A DNA stretch of 64,000 nucleotides, taken from NCBI RefSeq assembly GCF_016428915.1, contig NZ_JAELTP010000018.1:1-64000 (forward strand). Reading direction: 5' to 3'. A program made the position numbers and the translations under genes. Source of the stretch: Pandoraea sp. ASV26. Lineage in GTDB: Bacteria > Pseudomonadota > Gammaproteobacteria > Burkholderiales > Burkholderiaceae. This document shows, piece after piece, positions 17,152 through 27,192 of this stretch; positions within the stretch are counted from its first letter, which is position 1; each line of letters opens with the position of its first letter. Under the pieces are notes generated by a model. It saw only the letters and a program-made list of their open reading frames with translations. It searched no databases and was not told the DNA's origin.

Positions 17152-19243
17152 TCGCATGCGCGCTGTTCGTACGCTGAAGCTCTCGGGCGCGCTATCGGTG
17201 CCCGCGCACGCAGCCCCCCGTCAATATGAGCGGCGTACGCGCGCCCTGTGGGGCGGCTGGCTGGCGCTCGCGCTGGCGATCGTCGTCCACGCGCTGGCGA
17301 GCGACGCGTGGCCCGGGGCCGACACCGTCACGCTCGCCATGCAGGGGCGACTGAGCGGTGACGCGTCTCTTGCCTGGCTGCTGTTCGTCGACGCCTGGCT
17401 GCCGCAGATTCGTGCCGGACTGGCTGCGGGCGCCTGTCTGGGGCTTGCGGGGGCGCTGCTGCAAACCATCACGCAGAATCCGCTGGCGTCGGGTGAACTG
17501 CTTGGCGTATCGGCGGGCGCGCAGATGGGGTTGATCGTGGCGCTGCTGGTCCCCGGATTGGCCGTGCTGCCGATGATGCTCGCGGGCGGCGTGCTGGCGG
17601 CGCTGTTCACCTTCGTACTCGCCGGCGGCACGCGCACGACGCCGCTGCGGCTCACGCTCGCCGGCGCCGCGAATGCGCTCGCGCTCTCGGCGCTGTGCAT
17701 GGTCGCGCTCACGCTCTACACCCGCGCGGCCGTGGGCGTTGTGCAATGGAGCACCGGCTCGCTTCAGCAATTCGGCAAGCGCGGGGCGGACGAAGCGCTC
17801 TGGCTGCTGCTGCCCGCCGGGATCGGCTTGCTGGCGCTGCTGCATCCGCTCGGTCTGGCGCGTTTCGGCGAAGCGCAGGCGGCCGCGCTCGGGCAGCGCG
17901 TGGGTGCGGTGCGTGTGGGCACGATTCTGCTGGCGGCGGCGCTCTGTGCCATTGCCATCGCGCTGGCGGGGCCCGTGGGCTTCGTCGGACTGGCGGCACC
18001 GAACCTCGTGCGACTGATGGGCGTTCATCGTCCGTCGTGGCTTATTCCGCTCGCGGGCCTGTGGGGCGGTGCGATGCTCATCCTCACCGACGCCATCGCC
18101 CGGGCGCTGGTGGCCTTCGGGGCGCTGCCCGTGGGGGTCATGAGTGCTGTGATCGGCGCGCCGATTCTGCTGCTGTTGCTGCGCTACGGTCTACCCGCGA
18201 GCACCGCCGAGATGACGGCGCCGATCGCGTCGGGCAATCGTTCGCCGAGTCGTCGTCCGATGGTGCTGACGGCGGCATCGGTGGCGCTCGCCCTTGTCGT
18301 CGTGGCAGGTCTTACGTTGACGATGGGGGTGCTGCCGTGGCCGTCGGTATGGCATTGGCGAGACGTGTTCGACACGCAGACGTCCGCCGGCATGCTGGTG
18401 GATCTGCGATTGCCCCGCAGTCTGATTGCGATGGGCGCGGGCGCGCTGCTCGCCGGCAGCGGGGTGCTGTTGCAAGGCGCTTGCCGCAACCCGCTGGCGG
18501 GGCCGGAATTGCTGGGCGTGAATCAGGCGGCGGGGCTGGCGGTGCTTGCGCTGCTGCTGTTTTCCCCGGAATCGGCCGGGCGCTGGTCGATGCCTGCGGC
18601 ATGGGCGGCCAGTGCCACGGTGCTCGCCATCGTGCTGGGCGTGAATGCGCGCTGGGGGCTGGCGCCGATGCGGGTGATTCTGACGGGCATGGCATTGGCC
18701 GGATTGCTGGCGGCGCTGGCCAGCCTGCTGGTGCTTCAGTTCCACGTGCATGCCACGCAGGCGCTCGTGTGGCTTGTCGGCAGCAGCTACGGACAGTCAT
18801 GGCAGGGCGTACGCGCGATGCTGCCGTGGCTGGTGATCTGCCTGCCGCTGGCGATCTATGCCGGGCGCTGGCTCGACCTGCTCAGTCTCGGCGACGAAAC
18901 CGCCGAAGCGCTCGGCGTGCCGGTGGTGCGGGCACGGCTGGGCCTGCTCGTGCTCGCGAGTGCCATGGCCGCCGCGGCGGTCGCGACGGTCGGCCCCGTG
19001 GCGTATGTCGGACTGATCGTGCCCAACGCGATGCGGGCGTTGCCGCTGGCCGGTACGCGTGACCGGCTGCTGACGGCGGCGTTGGCGGGCGCGTTGCTGC
19101 TGGGCGTGGCGGACCTGTTCGGCCGCACGTTGTTCGCGCCGCTCGATTTGCCGTTGGGTATCGTGACGGCGGCCGTTGGCACGCCGCTTTTCCTCTGGTT
19201 GCTCTCTCGTACTTTCCTGAGGTCGCATGCGCATGCCGGTTAA
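17144..19243 (+). CDS. Double-length FecCD-type siderophore permease (FhuB-like)
   Basis: A 699-residue membrane protein made of two fused FecCD permease units (about 40-350 and 370-695). Both halves show the conserved coupling segments (NPLASGELLGVSAG in the first, NPLAGPELLGVNQ in the second) and GPVGFVGL/GPVAYVGL motifs. Such fusion permeases, as in FhuB, work as the whole translocation unit with one ATPase dimer. The gene overlaps the ATPase gene before it by 8 bases and the binding-protein gene after it by 17 bases, so it forms one operon. Confidence 0.93.
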   Translation: MADRMRAVRTLKLSGALSVPAHAAPRQYERRTRALWGGWLALALAIVVHALASDAWPGADTVTLAMQGRLSGDASLAWLLFVDAWLPQIRAGLAAGACLGLAGALLQTITQNPLASGELLGVSAGAQMGLIVALLVPGLAVLPMMLAGGVLAALFTFVLAGGTRTTPLRLTLAGAANALALSALCMVALTLYTRAAVGVVQWSTGSLQQFGKRGADEALWLLLPAGIGLLALLHPLGLARFGEAQAAALGQRVGAVRVGTILLAAALCAIAIALAGPVGFVGLAAPNLVRLMGVHRPSWLIPLAGLWGGAMLILTDAIARALVAFGALPVGVMSAVIGAPILLLLLRYGLPASTAEMTAPIASGNRSPSRRPMVLTAASVALALVVVAGLTLTMGVLPWPSVWHWRDVFDTQTSAGMLVDLRLPRSLIAMGAGALLAGSGVLLQGACRNPLAGPELLGVNQAAGLAVLALLLFSPESAGRWSMPAAWAASATVLAIVLGVNARWGLAPMRVILTGMALAGLLAALASLLVLQFHVHATQALVWLVGSSYGQSWQGVRAMLPWLVICLPLAIYAGRWLDLLSLGDETAEALGVPVVRARLGLLVLASAMAAAAVATVGPVAYVGLIVPNAMRALPLAGTRDRLLTAALAGALLLGVADLFGRTLFAPLDLPLGIVTAAVGTPLFLWLLSRTFLRSHAHAG

Positions 19244-20255
19244 ACGATTTGCGGCCGGGGACGTGGCTCAGGCGCACACGCTCACGTCGCCTGACCGGCG
19301 CCGCACGCTGAAGTATCTGGCGGCGGGTACGGCGATGGCGACCGGGGCGTTCGTGCCCCATGCACGGGCGCAAGGCTATCGCGGTCTGTTCAATCGGGCG
19401 TCGCCCGAGTTGCCGACGAATGCCCGCCGTGTCGTGTCGCTTGAATTTCTGTTCACGGAGTCGCTGTTGGCGCTCGACGTCACGCCTGTGGGCGTTGCCG
19501 ATCCTCGCGGCTATACGCAGTGGGTCAAATATCGGGCGCAGCGCCTTGGCGCGGATAGCTCGGTGGGCACCCGTGAGCAACCGAATCTCGAGGCGATTGC
19601 GGCGTTGCGCCCGGACCTCGTCATCGCGTACGCCTATCGGCACGAGCGGTTGTTCGACGCGTTGGCGCGCATCGCACCGACGGTCGTCTTCAATGTGCAG
19701 CCCGCGCAGGGCGAGGGCGACGCGCTCGACCGGATGCTGGCAATTTTTCGCTCGATGGGCGACATGACGGGACGCTCGGAAGCGGCGGCCCAAATCGTTC
19801 GCGAGAGTGAAGCGCGCATCGCCGTGGCGCGCGCGACGGCGTTGCGCGACGGCTTTCGCAACGCCCCGATCGCGCTGCTCAACGCGAATGCGGGGGGCGG
19901 CAACTTCTGGGCGTACGACAACAAGGACATGATCGGCGCGCTCATCGGCCATCTCGGCGCGCGCAACGCGCTGGGATGGCTCGATGCGCGCCAATCGATG
20001 GTGAACCTGTCGCTGGGCGATCTGGCGCGTCACCCTGAATGGTCGCTGATCGTCGTCGATCGGGGCGACGCGCCTGCGTATCAATTGCCCGTCTGGCGGG
20101 CGTTACCCGCCGTGCGCGACGGGCGTGTGGCGTTCCTGCCGCCGTCGTGGGGCTTCGGCGGCCCTGTGTCGCTCGACCGGATCACCGGTCTGGTGAGTTC
20201 GGCCTTCGCGTCGATGGCGCCTGCCATGCGCGCGAGGGCGGCTGCCGGTGCGTGA
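19227..20255 (+). CDS. Periplasmic iron-siderophore binding protein (FhuD-like)
   Basis: A 342-residue class III solute-binding protein. The N-terminus has DRRRTLKYLAAG followed by a hydrophobic stretch and an ARAQG cleavage site (about residue 49). This resembles a twin-arginine signal, as is common for FhuD-type proteins. The mature part has the two-lobe pattern with RRVVSLEFLFTESLLALD and a NLEAIAALRPDLVI segment typical of the family. It overlaps the end of the permease gene. The predicted job is to hand ferri-siderophore from the receptor to the permease. Confidence 0.9.
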   Translation: MRMPVKRFAAGDVAQAHTLTSPDRRRTLKYLAAGTAMATGAFVPHARAQGYRGLFNRASPELPTNARRVVSLEFLFTESLLALDVTPVGVADPRGYTQWVKYRAQRLGADSSVGTREQPNLEAIAALRPDLVIAYAYRHERLFDALARIAPTVVFNVQPAQGEGDALDRMLAIFRSMGDMTGRSEAAAQIVRESEARIAVARATALRDGFRNAPIALLNANAGGGNFWAYDNKDMIGALIGHLGARNALGWLDARQSMVNLSLGDLARHPEWSLIVVDRGDAPAYQLPVWRALPAVRDGRVAFLPPSWGFGGPVSLDRITGLVSSAFASMAPAMRARAAAGA

Positions 20256-20306
20256 ATCTGACGGACGCCGCGGCGGCGTCCGGCTTGCTCGTGAGGAGAT
20301 CGAATC

Positions 20307-21449
20307 GTGTCTATCGCAATGACTGCCCCTATCGAACCGCGCGTCGTGGACGACACGCCATCGTCTGCCGGACGGCATGGGCCGGCGGGGCCCTATACGC
20401 TGACGCTGCCGGACGGCCACCGCTACCATACGAGCGGACCTGACGACGCGGTCGCCCGCGCGGGTCAGGACCTGACCCTCTGGCGAGATGGCCAGGCGAT
20501 CGCGGTATTTCGTGTCAGCGAACTGGACGACGGCATGACGCTGCGCGCGATCACGCCGCACGATGCGAGCCTGCCGGTTCAGGCGTGGTTGCCGCTGCTG
20601 GCGACGGTGTTCTGTCGTCACAAGGCGTGCCGCCGGGCGACGGTGGTCTGGCCGGACGCCCTCGCGGGCGCCGGGCTCGCGTCATGGCTGATCGCTGCGG
20701 TGCGCGACGGTGTGGGCGAGCACCTGTCGCAGGCTGACGGCGCGCGGGTGCTGCACGTGTCGCGTCAGACCTTCTGGCAGCATCCGGCGCTGTGGCTGCG
20801 CGGCCCGTCGTCGGCGGGCATGGCGCTACAGTATCGGGTGAGCGACGGCAAACGTCATCCGCTACGCGCCCCGAAGCCGGTCGGTGAGGTGTATCGCCGG
20901 CACATCGCCCGGTTGGGCACGAGCTTCAGTCTGCGTGCCATTGACCAGCCGGGGGACGTCGAGCGCTTTCACGAATGGATGAATCTCGACAGCGTGGCTC
21001 ACTTCTGGGAGCAGGCGGGCACGCTGGAGGAGCATGCCGAGTATCTGGCGAAGATGCAGGCCGATCCGCACACGGTCACGCTGTTCGGTTGTTTCGACGA
21101 CGAACCGTTTGCCTACTTCGAGGTGTACTGGGCGAAGGAGGATCGCATTGCGCCGTTCTGCGACGCCGTCGACCACGACCGGGGCTTTCACTTGCTGGTC
21201 GGTTCGACCCGCTTTCGCTCACCGGGACGCACAGAGGCATGGCTGCGCTCGATCATCCATTACATCTTCCTGGACGACCCGCGCACGCAACGCATTGTGG
21301 GTGAGCCGCGCATCGACCACGACCGCTGGATCGCGTACATGCAGGGGCAGGGCGCGGCGCGTCTGCGTGAGTTCGACTTTCCTCACAAACGCGCCGTACT
21401 GATCGCCTTCGAACGCCAGACAATCTTCGAACAGTACGCGCCCTGGTAA
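20307..21449 (+). CDS. IucB/RhbD-like siderophore acyltransferase (GNAT fold)
   Basis: A 380-residue protein whose C-terminal half (about 200-375) matches the IucB/MbtK class of GNAT enzymes. These acylate the hydroxylated amine of lysine or ornithine. Recognisable segments are FHEWMNLDSVAHFWEQ, FAYFEVYWAKEDRI and a terminal block with FPHKRAVLIAF. The GTG start is supported by GAGGAG 8 bases upstream. It closes the transport operon, 51 bp after the binding protein. The likely role is to form the acyl-hydroxamate used by, or capping, the NRPS product. The acyl donor cannot be told from sequence. Confidence 0.85.
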   Translation: MSIAMTAPIEPRVVDDTPSSAGRHGPAGPYTLTLPDGHRYHTSGPDDAVARAGQDLTLWRDGQAIAVFRVSELDDGMTLRAITPHDASLPVQAWLPLLATVFCRHKACRRATVVWPDALAGAGLASWLIAAVRDGVGEHLSQADGARVLHVSRQTFWQHPALWLRGPSSAGMALQYRVSDGKRHPLRAPKPVGEVYRRHIARLGTSFSLRAIDQPGDVERFHEWMNLDSVAHFWEQAGTLEEHAEYLAKMQADPHTVTLFGCFDDEPFAYFEVYWAKEDRIAPFCDAVDHDRGFHLLVGSTRFRSPGRTEAWLRSIIHYIFLDDPRTQRIVGEPRIDHDRWIAYMQGQGAARLREFDFPHKRAVLIAFERQTIFEQYAPW

Positions 21450-21508
21450 CGCTTTGCGCCGTTTGGACGCCTTGCCCGCGAGTGTTTCGGGCTTGGCGAT
21501 GCAGGGAG

Positions 21509-22150
21509 TCAGGCAGACGGCCCGCGAGCCAGCTTGCTCTCGAGCATGGCCTTCACTTCCGGCCATTCGTCATCGATGATGCTAAAGCGCACCGAGTTGC
21601 GCTTGCGGCCGTCGGGCATGATGCGCTCGTGACGGACGATGCCTTCCTGCCTGGCGCCAATCCGCAAGATGGCGGCTCTGGACTTCTCGTTCAACTCGTC
21701 CGTCGTGAACTGCACCCGGACGCAATGCATCGTCTCGAACGCAAACGTAAGCAGCAGGTATTTGGCCTCGGTGTTGATGCTCGAGCGTTGGACCGACGCG
21801 CTTAACCAGGTGTGCCCGATCTCCAGCTTCCGATTCGCCCGGTCGATCTTCCAGAATCGCGTGCTGCCGACCACCTTTCCCGTCGCCCTCGACACGAGGA
21901 CGAACGGCATGACGGTGCCGTCTTCGCGTCCCTGTACGGCCTTGTCGACGTAGCCGCCGATAGTCTCGGGGCCGGGCACGACGGTCACTTTCAAATTCCA
22001 CAATTCCCCGTCGGCCGCAGCCGCGAGGAGCGACGGCGCATGGTGAGCTTCAAGGGGATGGAGTTCGACGCTGCGGCCTACCAGCGTGGGCCGCATTTCG
22101 TCGGCCGGGAGGACGGTAGTGGAAGCGGTGGTGAAAGCGGTGGTGGACAT
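21509..22150 (-). CDS. GNAT family N-acetyltransferase (RimJ/RimL-like)
   Basis: A 213-residue GNAT protein with a typical RimJ/L pattern: an N-terminal substrate part, then VVGSTRFWKID, EIGHTWLS and NTEAKYLLLTFAFE, then a C-terminal block with SRAAILRIGARQEG. The last is the CoA-binding and helix-4 region. The substrate is probably a protein N-terminus or a small amine, but it cannot be assigned. The first 16 residues are rich in Thr and may be flexible. It is convergent with the siderophore operon and probably not part of that pathway. Confidence 0.85.
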   Translation of the reverse strand: MSTTAFTTASTTVLPADEMRPTLVGRSVELHPLEAHHAPSLLAAAADGELWNLKVTVVPGPETIGGYVDKAVQGREDGTVMPFVLVSRATGKVVGSTRFWKIDRANRKLEIGHTWLSASVQRSSINTEAKYLLLTFAFETMHCVRVQFTTDELNEKSRAAILRIGARQEGIVRHERIMPDGRKRNSVRFSIIDDEWPEVKAMLESKLARGPSA

Positions 22151-22286
22151 GGGGAGCGACTCTCAGGACAGGACGGCCTGTAAAACATCGATTTTGCCCT
22201 GAGCGCCCGGTGCGGACAAGGCAACGCCATGGCAGCAAGCGTGGATCGATAGCATCGCGTCGGAGCACCTATCTGCTGCCTCCTGC

Positions 22287-22958
22287 CTACATCCCGAATT
22301 CGCGTAACCCCTCCAGGTCGAGAATCGTCAGCACGCCGTAGTCGACCTTCACCAGCCCGGCCTGCTCCAGCACCTTGAGCGCGAGATTGACGCGTTGTCG
22401 AGACACGCCGGCGAGATAACTCAGTTCTTCCTGCGAAATCTGCACGGTGTTGTCGTCGGACGGGTACAGGTTCGGATTGAACATCGATGACAACGAACGA
22501 GCGACGCGCGCATCGGTGTCGAGCAAGCGCTCGTGTTCGACGGCCGCGATGAACTGGCCGAGGCGCTCATTGAGTTGGAGCGTCAGAAAACGATTGAACG
22601 GGATGCTGGTATCGAGCAACCAGTCGAACGTAGCAATCGGCATGTGAGCGACGACCGAGTCGCGCAGCGCCATCACGTCATATTTCCGGATCTCGCGCTT
22701 GAGGACCGACCCTTCGCCGAACCATGCCCCCGCAGGCACACCGGTAAAGGTCACGGACTTGCCGCTGGCCGAGGCCGTCGCGATCTTCACCAGCCCCTCG
22801 ACGACACCGAACCACGCGTGCGTGGGATCGCCCTTGCGGCACACATAAGCGCCGTTCTCGACGGGGCGGACCTGAATCTCCCGCGCCACGCGCTCGCGCT
22901 GTTCTGGCGTCAGTCCTTGCGCCCACACGCTGCGCTGCAACAGGGTTTCGAGCGACAT
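22287..22958 (-). CDS. Crp/Fnr family transcriptional regulator
   Basis: A 223-residue regulator with an N-terminal cyclic-nucleotide-binding fold (about 15-125) and a C-terminal winged helix. The recognition region reads QEELSYLAGVSRQRVNLAL (near 175-193). No FNR-type N-terminal cysteine cluster is visible, so it is not an oxygen-sensing iron-sulfur protein. It is divergent from the acyl-CoA ligase and Liv transporter operon. By position it is the likely regulator of that operon. Confidence 0.9.
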   Translation of the reverse strand: MSLETLLQRSVWAQGLTPEQRERVAREIQVRPVENGAYVCRKGDPTHAWFGVVEGLVKIATASASGKSVTFTGVPAGAWFGEGSVLKREIRKYDVMALRDSVVAHMPIATFDWLLDTSIPFNRFLTLQLNERLGQFIAAVEHERLLDTDARVARSLSSMFNPNLYPSDDNTVQISQEELSYLAGVSRQRVNLALKVLEQAGLVKVDYGVLTILDLEGLREFGM

Positions 22959-23314
22959 ATAGGGATTTTCCCTTGATTGTCATCCGGGTGACAAATCCGT
23001 CGTGAGCCATGAGGTATCTTCGCCTTGCCTGGCAGCACCGAGACAAGCATTCATGGCGGTTCGTACACGACGCCGAAGCACAAGTATAGAAGCTGAGCAC
23101 TGCCGGGCATAGCGATCGTCGCACCGAATTTCCGTATCTCTGTATCTATGTATTGCGGACTTTCGCAGACTCACGCGAGCCAACGAGCAAGTGCGTCGTT
23201 CACCGACGCGACCAGCACCAGAACGAGAGAGCGTGCCACACGCACGCGCGCCGACCGAGCCACGCCACTCCCCCTCGACAGCCGTCGAAACGTGGCGAGA
23301 CACAGGAGACAGGC
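22959..23314. promoter_or_regulatory. Divergent intergenic region between the Crp-type regulator and acyl-CoA ligase genes
   Basis: A 356-base gap that must hold promoters for both directions. The frame of the ligase stays open back to 23153, but that stretch is low-complexity and lacks family similarity. AGGAG at about 23304 supports the ligase start at 23315. I could not pick out a convincing Crp palindrome by eye. Confidence 0.5.
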
Positions 23315-25288
23315 ATGCAGGAGCGGACCACTTTCCCGCGGTTGTTGCTGGCCCATGCCGCAACGCGCGGCAAACGCACGGCGTATCGGGAAAAAGATCT
23401 GGGGATCTGGCAAAGCTGGAGCTGGCAGGAAGCCGCGCACGAAGTTCGGCTGCTGGCTTGCGCGCTGGCCGCTGCCGGATTCAAGCGCGGCGATAACCTC
23501 GCCATCGTCGGCAATAATCGCGTGCGCCTGTATTGGGCCATGACGGCGGCGCAAGCGCTCGGTGGCGTGGCCGTGCCGTTGTATCAAGACGCCGTCGCGG
23601 CGGAAATGATCCACGTGCTCGAAGACGCCGAGATTGACTTCGCCATCGTCGAAGATCAGGAGCAGGTCGACAAGCTGCTGGCGCTGCGCGAGCGCGTGCC
23701 GCGTCTGTCGAACATCATCTACGAAGATCCGCGAGGGCTGCGCAATTACGACGCCCCCGGCCTTCGGTCGTACGCTGCCGCTCTGGCACAGGGGCGCGAT
23801 TTTAACGATCGGTATCCGAACTACTTTGACGAGGCGGTCGCCAGCGTCGATCCCGACGACACCGCGACGATCCTCTACACGTCGGGCACTACCGGCAAGC
23901 CCAAGGGCGTTTGCCATTCGCACGCCGGTCTGATCGGCGCGGCCTCTCACGGCAGCGCATTCGACAGACTCGCCCCCGGCGACGAGGTGCTGTCGTACCT
24001 GCCGATGGCATGGGTTGGCGATCATCTCTTTTCCTACGCGCAGGCGTTGGTGGCCGGCTTCACCGTCAATTGTCCCGAGTCGCCCGACACGATCGCCACG
24101 GACATGCGCGAGATCGGCCCGACCTATTACTTCGCACCGCCGCGCGTGTATGAAAACGTGCTGACGCAAGTGATGATCCGCATGGAAGACGCGAATCGGC
24201 TCAAACGAAAGATGTTCGCGCATTTCATGGGCGTGGCGAACCGGTGCGGTGCGGCGGTGCTCGACCGCCGAGCGGTGCCGCTGCTCGACCGGCTGCAATA
24301 CGCGCTCGGGAATCTCTGCGTGTACGGCCCGCTGCGCAACACACTCGGTATGAGCCGAATTCGCACGGCCTATACCGCCGGCGAAGCCATCGGCCCCGAT
24401 CTGTTCCGCTTCTACCGCGCGATCGGCATCAACCTGAAACAGTTCTACGGACAGACGGAGACGTGCGCGTATGTCTGCCTGCAACCGGATCGTCAGGTGC
24501 GCTTCGACAGCGTAGGGCCTGTCGCGCCGGGCATGGAGATCAAGATCGCCGACAGCGGGGAAGTACTCGTGCGCGGCGTGGGACTGCTCAAAGCGTATTA
24601 CAAGCGGCCCGACGCCACGCGTGAAGCCATCGACGAGGCCGGCTATTTCCGCACGGGCGATGCCGGCATCATCGACGCCGATGGTCATCTGCGCATCATC
24701 GATCGCGCCAAGGACGTCGGCAAGCTCGCCTGCGGGGCGCTGTTCGCCCCGAAGTACATCGAGAACAAGCTCAAGTTCTTCTCATACATCAAGGAAGCGG
24801 TCGCGTTCGGTGACGGACGCGACGGCGTGTGCGCGTTCATCAACATCGACATGGACGCCGTGGGCAATTGGGCGGAGCGGCAAAGCCTCGCCTATGCCGG
24901 GTATGTGGACCTTGCCACTCACCCACGCGTTGCCGAACTGATTCTGGGATGCGTCGACACGGTGAATGCGGATCTCGCCAAGGAGTCGGCGTTCTCGAAG
25001 GCGCAGATTCAGCGCTTCGTGATCCTGCACAAGGAACTGGACCCGGACGACGACGAACTTACGCGCACGCGCAAGGTGCGCCGCGCGTTTATCGCCCAGA
25101 AGTACAACGTGCTGATCGACGCGTTCTATTCGGGCAAGGCAACGCAGTTCATCGAGACACGCGTGAAGTTCGAGGACGGCCGCGAGGGCAGTGTGAGCGC
25201 CACGCTCACGATACATCCCGCCCGCGTCGTTGGCGCACGTGGGCCTGCCGATGACCCTGCGCCTGTGAAATTGCGCTGCGCCGCCTGA
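23315..25288 (+). CDS. AMP-dependent acyl-CoA synthetase (long-chain acyl-CoA ligase-like)
   Basis: A 657-residue ANL-superfamily ligase counted from the ATG at 23315, which has a good AGGAG site. It has the P-loop ILYTSGTTGKPKG (near 190), the adenylate-binding YGQTETCAY (near 380), and the hinge region YFRTGDAG with RAKDVGKLACG (near 450-475). The family activates carboxylic acids to acyl-CoA via acyl-AMP in the cytoplasm. It leads a run of Liv-type transporter genes 54 bp downstream. This suggests uptake followed by CoA activation of the same acid, perhaps a fatty or aromatic acid. Confidence 0.88.
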   Translation: MQERTTFPRLLLAHAATRGKRTAYREKDLGIWQSWSWQEAAHEVRLLACALAAAGFKRGDNLAIVGNNRVRLYWAMTAAQALGGVAVPLYQDAVAAEMIHVLEDAEIDFAIVEDQEQVDKLLALRERVPRLSNIIYEDPRGLRNYDAPGLRSYAAALAQGRDFNDRYPNYFDEAVASVDPDDTATILYTSGTTGKPKGVCHSHAGLIGAASHGSAFDRLAPGDEVLSYLPMAWVGDHLFSYAQALVAGFTVNCPESPDTIATDMREIGPTYYFAPPRVYENVLTQVMIRMEDANRLKRKMFAHFMGVANRCGAAVLDRRAVPLLDRLQYALGNLCVYGPLRNTLGMSRIRTAYTAGEAIGPDLFRFYRAIGINLKQFYGQTETCAYVCLQPDRQVRFDSVGPVAPGMEIKIADSGEVLVRGVGLLKAYYKRPDATREAIDEAGYFRTGDAGIIDADGHLRIIDRAKDVGKLACGALFAPKYIENKLKFFSYIKEAVAFGDGRDGVCAFINIDMDAVGNWAERQSLAYAGYVDLATHPRVAELILGCVDTVNADLAKESAFSKAQIQRFVILHKELDPDDDELTRTRKVRRAFIAQKYNVLIDAFYSGKATQFIETRVKFEDGREGSVSATLTIHPARVVGARGPADDPAPVKLRCAA

Positions 25289-25342
25289 CGTTCGCAGCGG
25301 CCCCTTCATCGGCACTCAGCCAGGTATTTCGCAGGAGAAGGC

Positions 25343-26149
25343 ATGAACGACAACCGCAAAACCGGCGACATCTTGCTCGATTTGCAGCACATCAGCCTGT
25401 CGTTTGGTGGCGTAAAGGCGTTGACGGACATCTCGTTCAACGTTCGCGAGCACGAGGTTCGCGCGATCATCGGTCCGAACGGCGCGGGCAAGAGCTCGAT
25501 GCTCAACGTGATCAATGGCGTCTACCACCCGCAGCAAGGCACGATCGTCTTTCGCGGCGAGGTGCGGCAGCGCATGCACCCGACCTCGGCGGCGCGTCAG
25601 GGGGTGGCGCGCACCTTCCAGAACATCGCCCTGTTCAAGGGCATGACGGTGCTCGACAACATCATGACGGGGCGCAATACCCGCATGCGTTCGGGCCTGC
25701 TCGCCAGCGCGATCTGGTGGGGGCGAGCGCGTCAGGAGGAAATGGCCAATCGCGCCAAGGTCGAGGAGATCATCGATTTTCTCGAAATCCAGCACATCCG
25801 CAAGACACCCGTCGGACGGCTGCCTTATGGCTTGCAAAAGCGTGTCGAACTGGCGCGTGCACTGGCTGCCGAGCCGGAACTGCTCTTGCTCGACGAGCCG
25901 ATGGCCGGCATGAATCTCGAAGAGAAGCGCGACATGTGCCGCTTCATTCTGGAAGTGAACGAAGAATTCGGCACGACGATCGTGCTGATCGAGCACGACA
26001 TGGGCGTGGTGATGGACATCTCCGACCGGGTCGTGGTGCTCGATTACGGCAAGAAGATCGGCGACGGCACGCCGTCCGAGGTCAGAGCGGACCCGGAGGT
26101 CATTCGTGCCTATCTGGGGGCGGCTCAGGGGATGCCCGCAGCGGCATGA
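25343..26149 (+). CDS. livG: Liv-type ABC transporter ATP-binding protein (LivG-like)
   Basis: A 268-residue ATPase with Walker A (GPNGAGKSS, near 44), a degenerate signature (LPYGLQKRVELARAL), Walker B (LLLLDEPMAGMN) and H-loop (LIEHDMGVV). The LPYG-Q-variant signature and the long insert before it are typical of LivG. It pairs with the LivF-like ATPase at 29774. Although the family is named for branched-chain amino acids, members import many carboxylates and amides. The neighbouring CoA ligases hint at an acid substrate. Confidence 0.92.
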   Translation: MNDNRKTGDILLDLQHISLSFGGVKALTDISFNVREHEVRAIIGPNGAGKSSMLNVINGVYHPQQGTIVFRGEVRQRMHPTSAARQGVARTFQNIALFKGMTVLDNIMTGRNTRMRSGLLASAIWWGRARQEEMANRAKVEEIIDFLEIQHIRKTPVGRLPYGLQKRVELARALAAEPELLLLDEPMAGMNLEEKRDMCRFILEVNEEFGTTIVLIEHDMGVVMDISDRVVVLDYGKKIGDGTPSEVRADPEVIRAYLGAAQGMPAAA

Positions 26150-26222
26150 CGCGTAGACGGTAGGACGTACAAGGTAGACGGTGGAGGGCGGCCGGCGACG
26201 CGTTGGCAACTTGGAGACATCG

Positions 26223-27137
26223 ATGCAGTTCTTTATGGAAATCCTGATTGGCGGCTTGCTCTCGGGGGTGATGTATTCGCTCGTCGCACTCGGCTTTGTG
26301 CTGATCTTCAAAGCGTCCGGCGTATTCAACTTCGCACAGGGCGCGATGGTGTATTTCGCGGCGCTCTCGGTGGTCGGCCTGATGGAGCGCGGCTTGCCGC
26401 TCTGGCTGGCGGCCATCGGCGCGTTCGGCGTCATGGTGCTGGTGGGCGCCGCCACGGAGCGCTTCGTGCTGCGAAAGCTGGTGAACCAGTCGCCCATCAC
26501 GTTGTTCATGGCGACCATCGGCCTGTCGTTCTTCCTCGAAGGACTGGCGCCGCTGCTGTGGGGCAACGAGGTGCGCCCGCTGTCGCTGGGCATTGTCGAC
26601 GAACCCATCGCGTCGATCATGGACTCGACGGGCGTGCTGGTGAGCAGCTTCGATCTGGCCGCTGCCGGCATTGCCGCCGTGCTGGTAGCGTTGCTCGCGC
26701 TGTTCTTCAAGGCGACGAGTATCGGGCGGGCACTGCGCGCGGTGGCCGACGACCATCAGGCGGCGCTCTCGCTGGGCATTCCGCTGCAACGGATCTGGGT
26801 GGTGGTGTGGGGCGTTTCGGGGTTTGTCGCGCTGGTGGCCGGCATGCTCTGGGGCTCACGCAACGGCGTGCAGTTTGCGCTGACGATGACCGCGCTCAAG
26901 GCGCTGCCCGTGCTGATCCTTGGCGGCTTCACATCGATCCCAGGGGCGATTGTCGGCGGGCTCATCATCGGCGCGGCGGAAAAGCTTGCGGAGATCTACG
27001 TGCCGCAATTGTTGCAAAGCCAGTTTGGCGGGAACTTCGGGGGCATCGAGGGCTGGTTCCCTTACGTCTTCGCACTGCTGTTCCTGCTGGTTCGTCCGGA
27101 AGGGTTGTTCGGCGAGCGGCATATCGACCGGGTCTGA
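26223..27137 (+). CDS. livH: Liv-type ABC transporter permease (LivH-like)
   Basis: A 304-residue permease from the ATG at 26223, which follows a GGAGA site. A longer reading from 26181 has a non-hydrophobic, unlikely N-terminus. Eight or so hydrophobic segments and the family segments GVMYSLVALGFVLIFKASGVFNFAQG and GGFTSIPGAIVGGLIIG mark LivH. It lies 73 bp after LivG and 55 bp before LivM. Confidence 0.92.
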   Translation: MQFFMEILIGGLLSGVMYSLVALGFVLIFKASGVFNFAQGAMVYFAALSVVGLMERGLPLWLAAIGAFGVMVLVGAATERFVLRKLVNQSPITLFMATIGLSFFLEGLAPLLWGNEVRPLSLGIVDEPIASIMDSTGVLVSSFDLAAAGIAAVLVALLALFFKATSIGRALRAVADDHQAALSLGIPLQRIWVVVWGVSGFVALVAGMLWGSRNGVQFALTMTALKALPVLILGGFTSIPGAIVGGLIIGAAEKLAEIYVPQLLQSQFGGNFGGIEGWFPYVFALLFLLVRPEGLFGERHIDRV

Positions 27138-27192
27138 CCCGGCGGCATCCCACTCGGGACGTACGCGCACGTATTCATCGCAGAGGCCATCC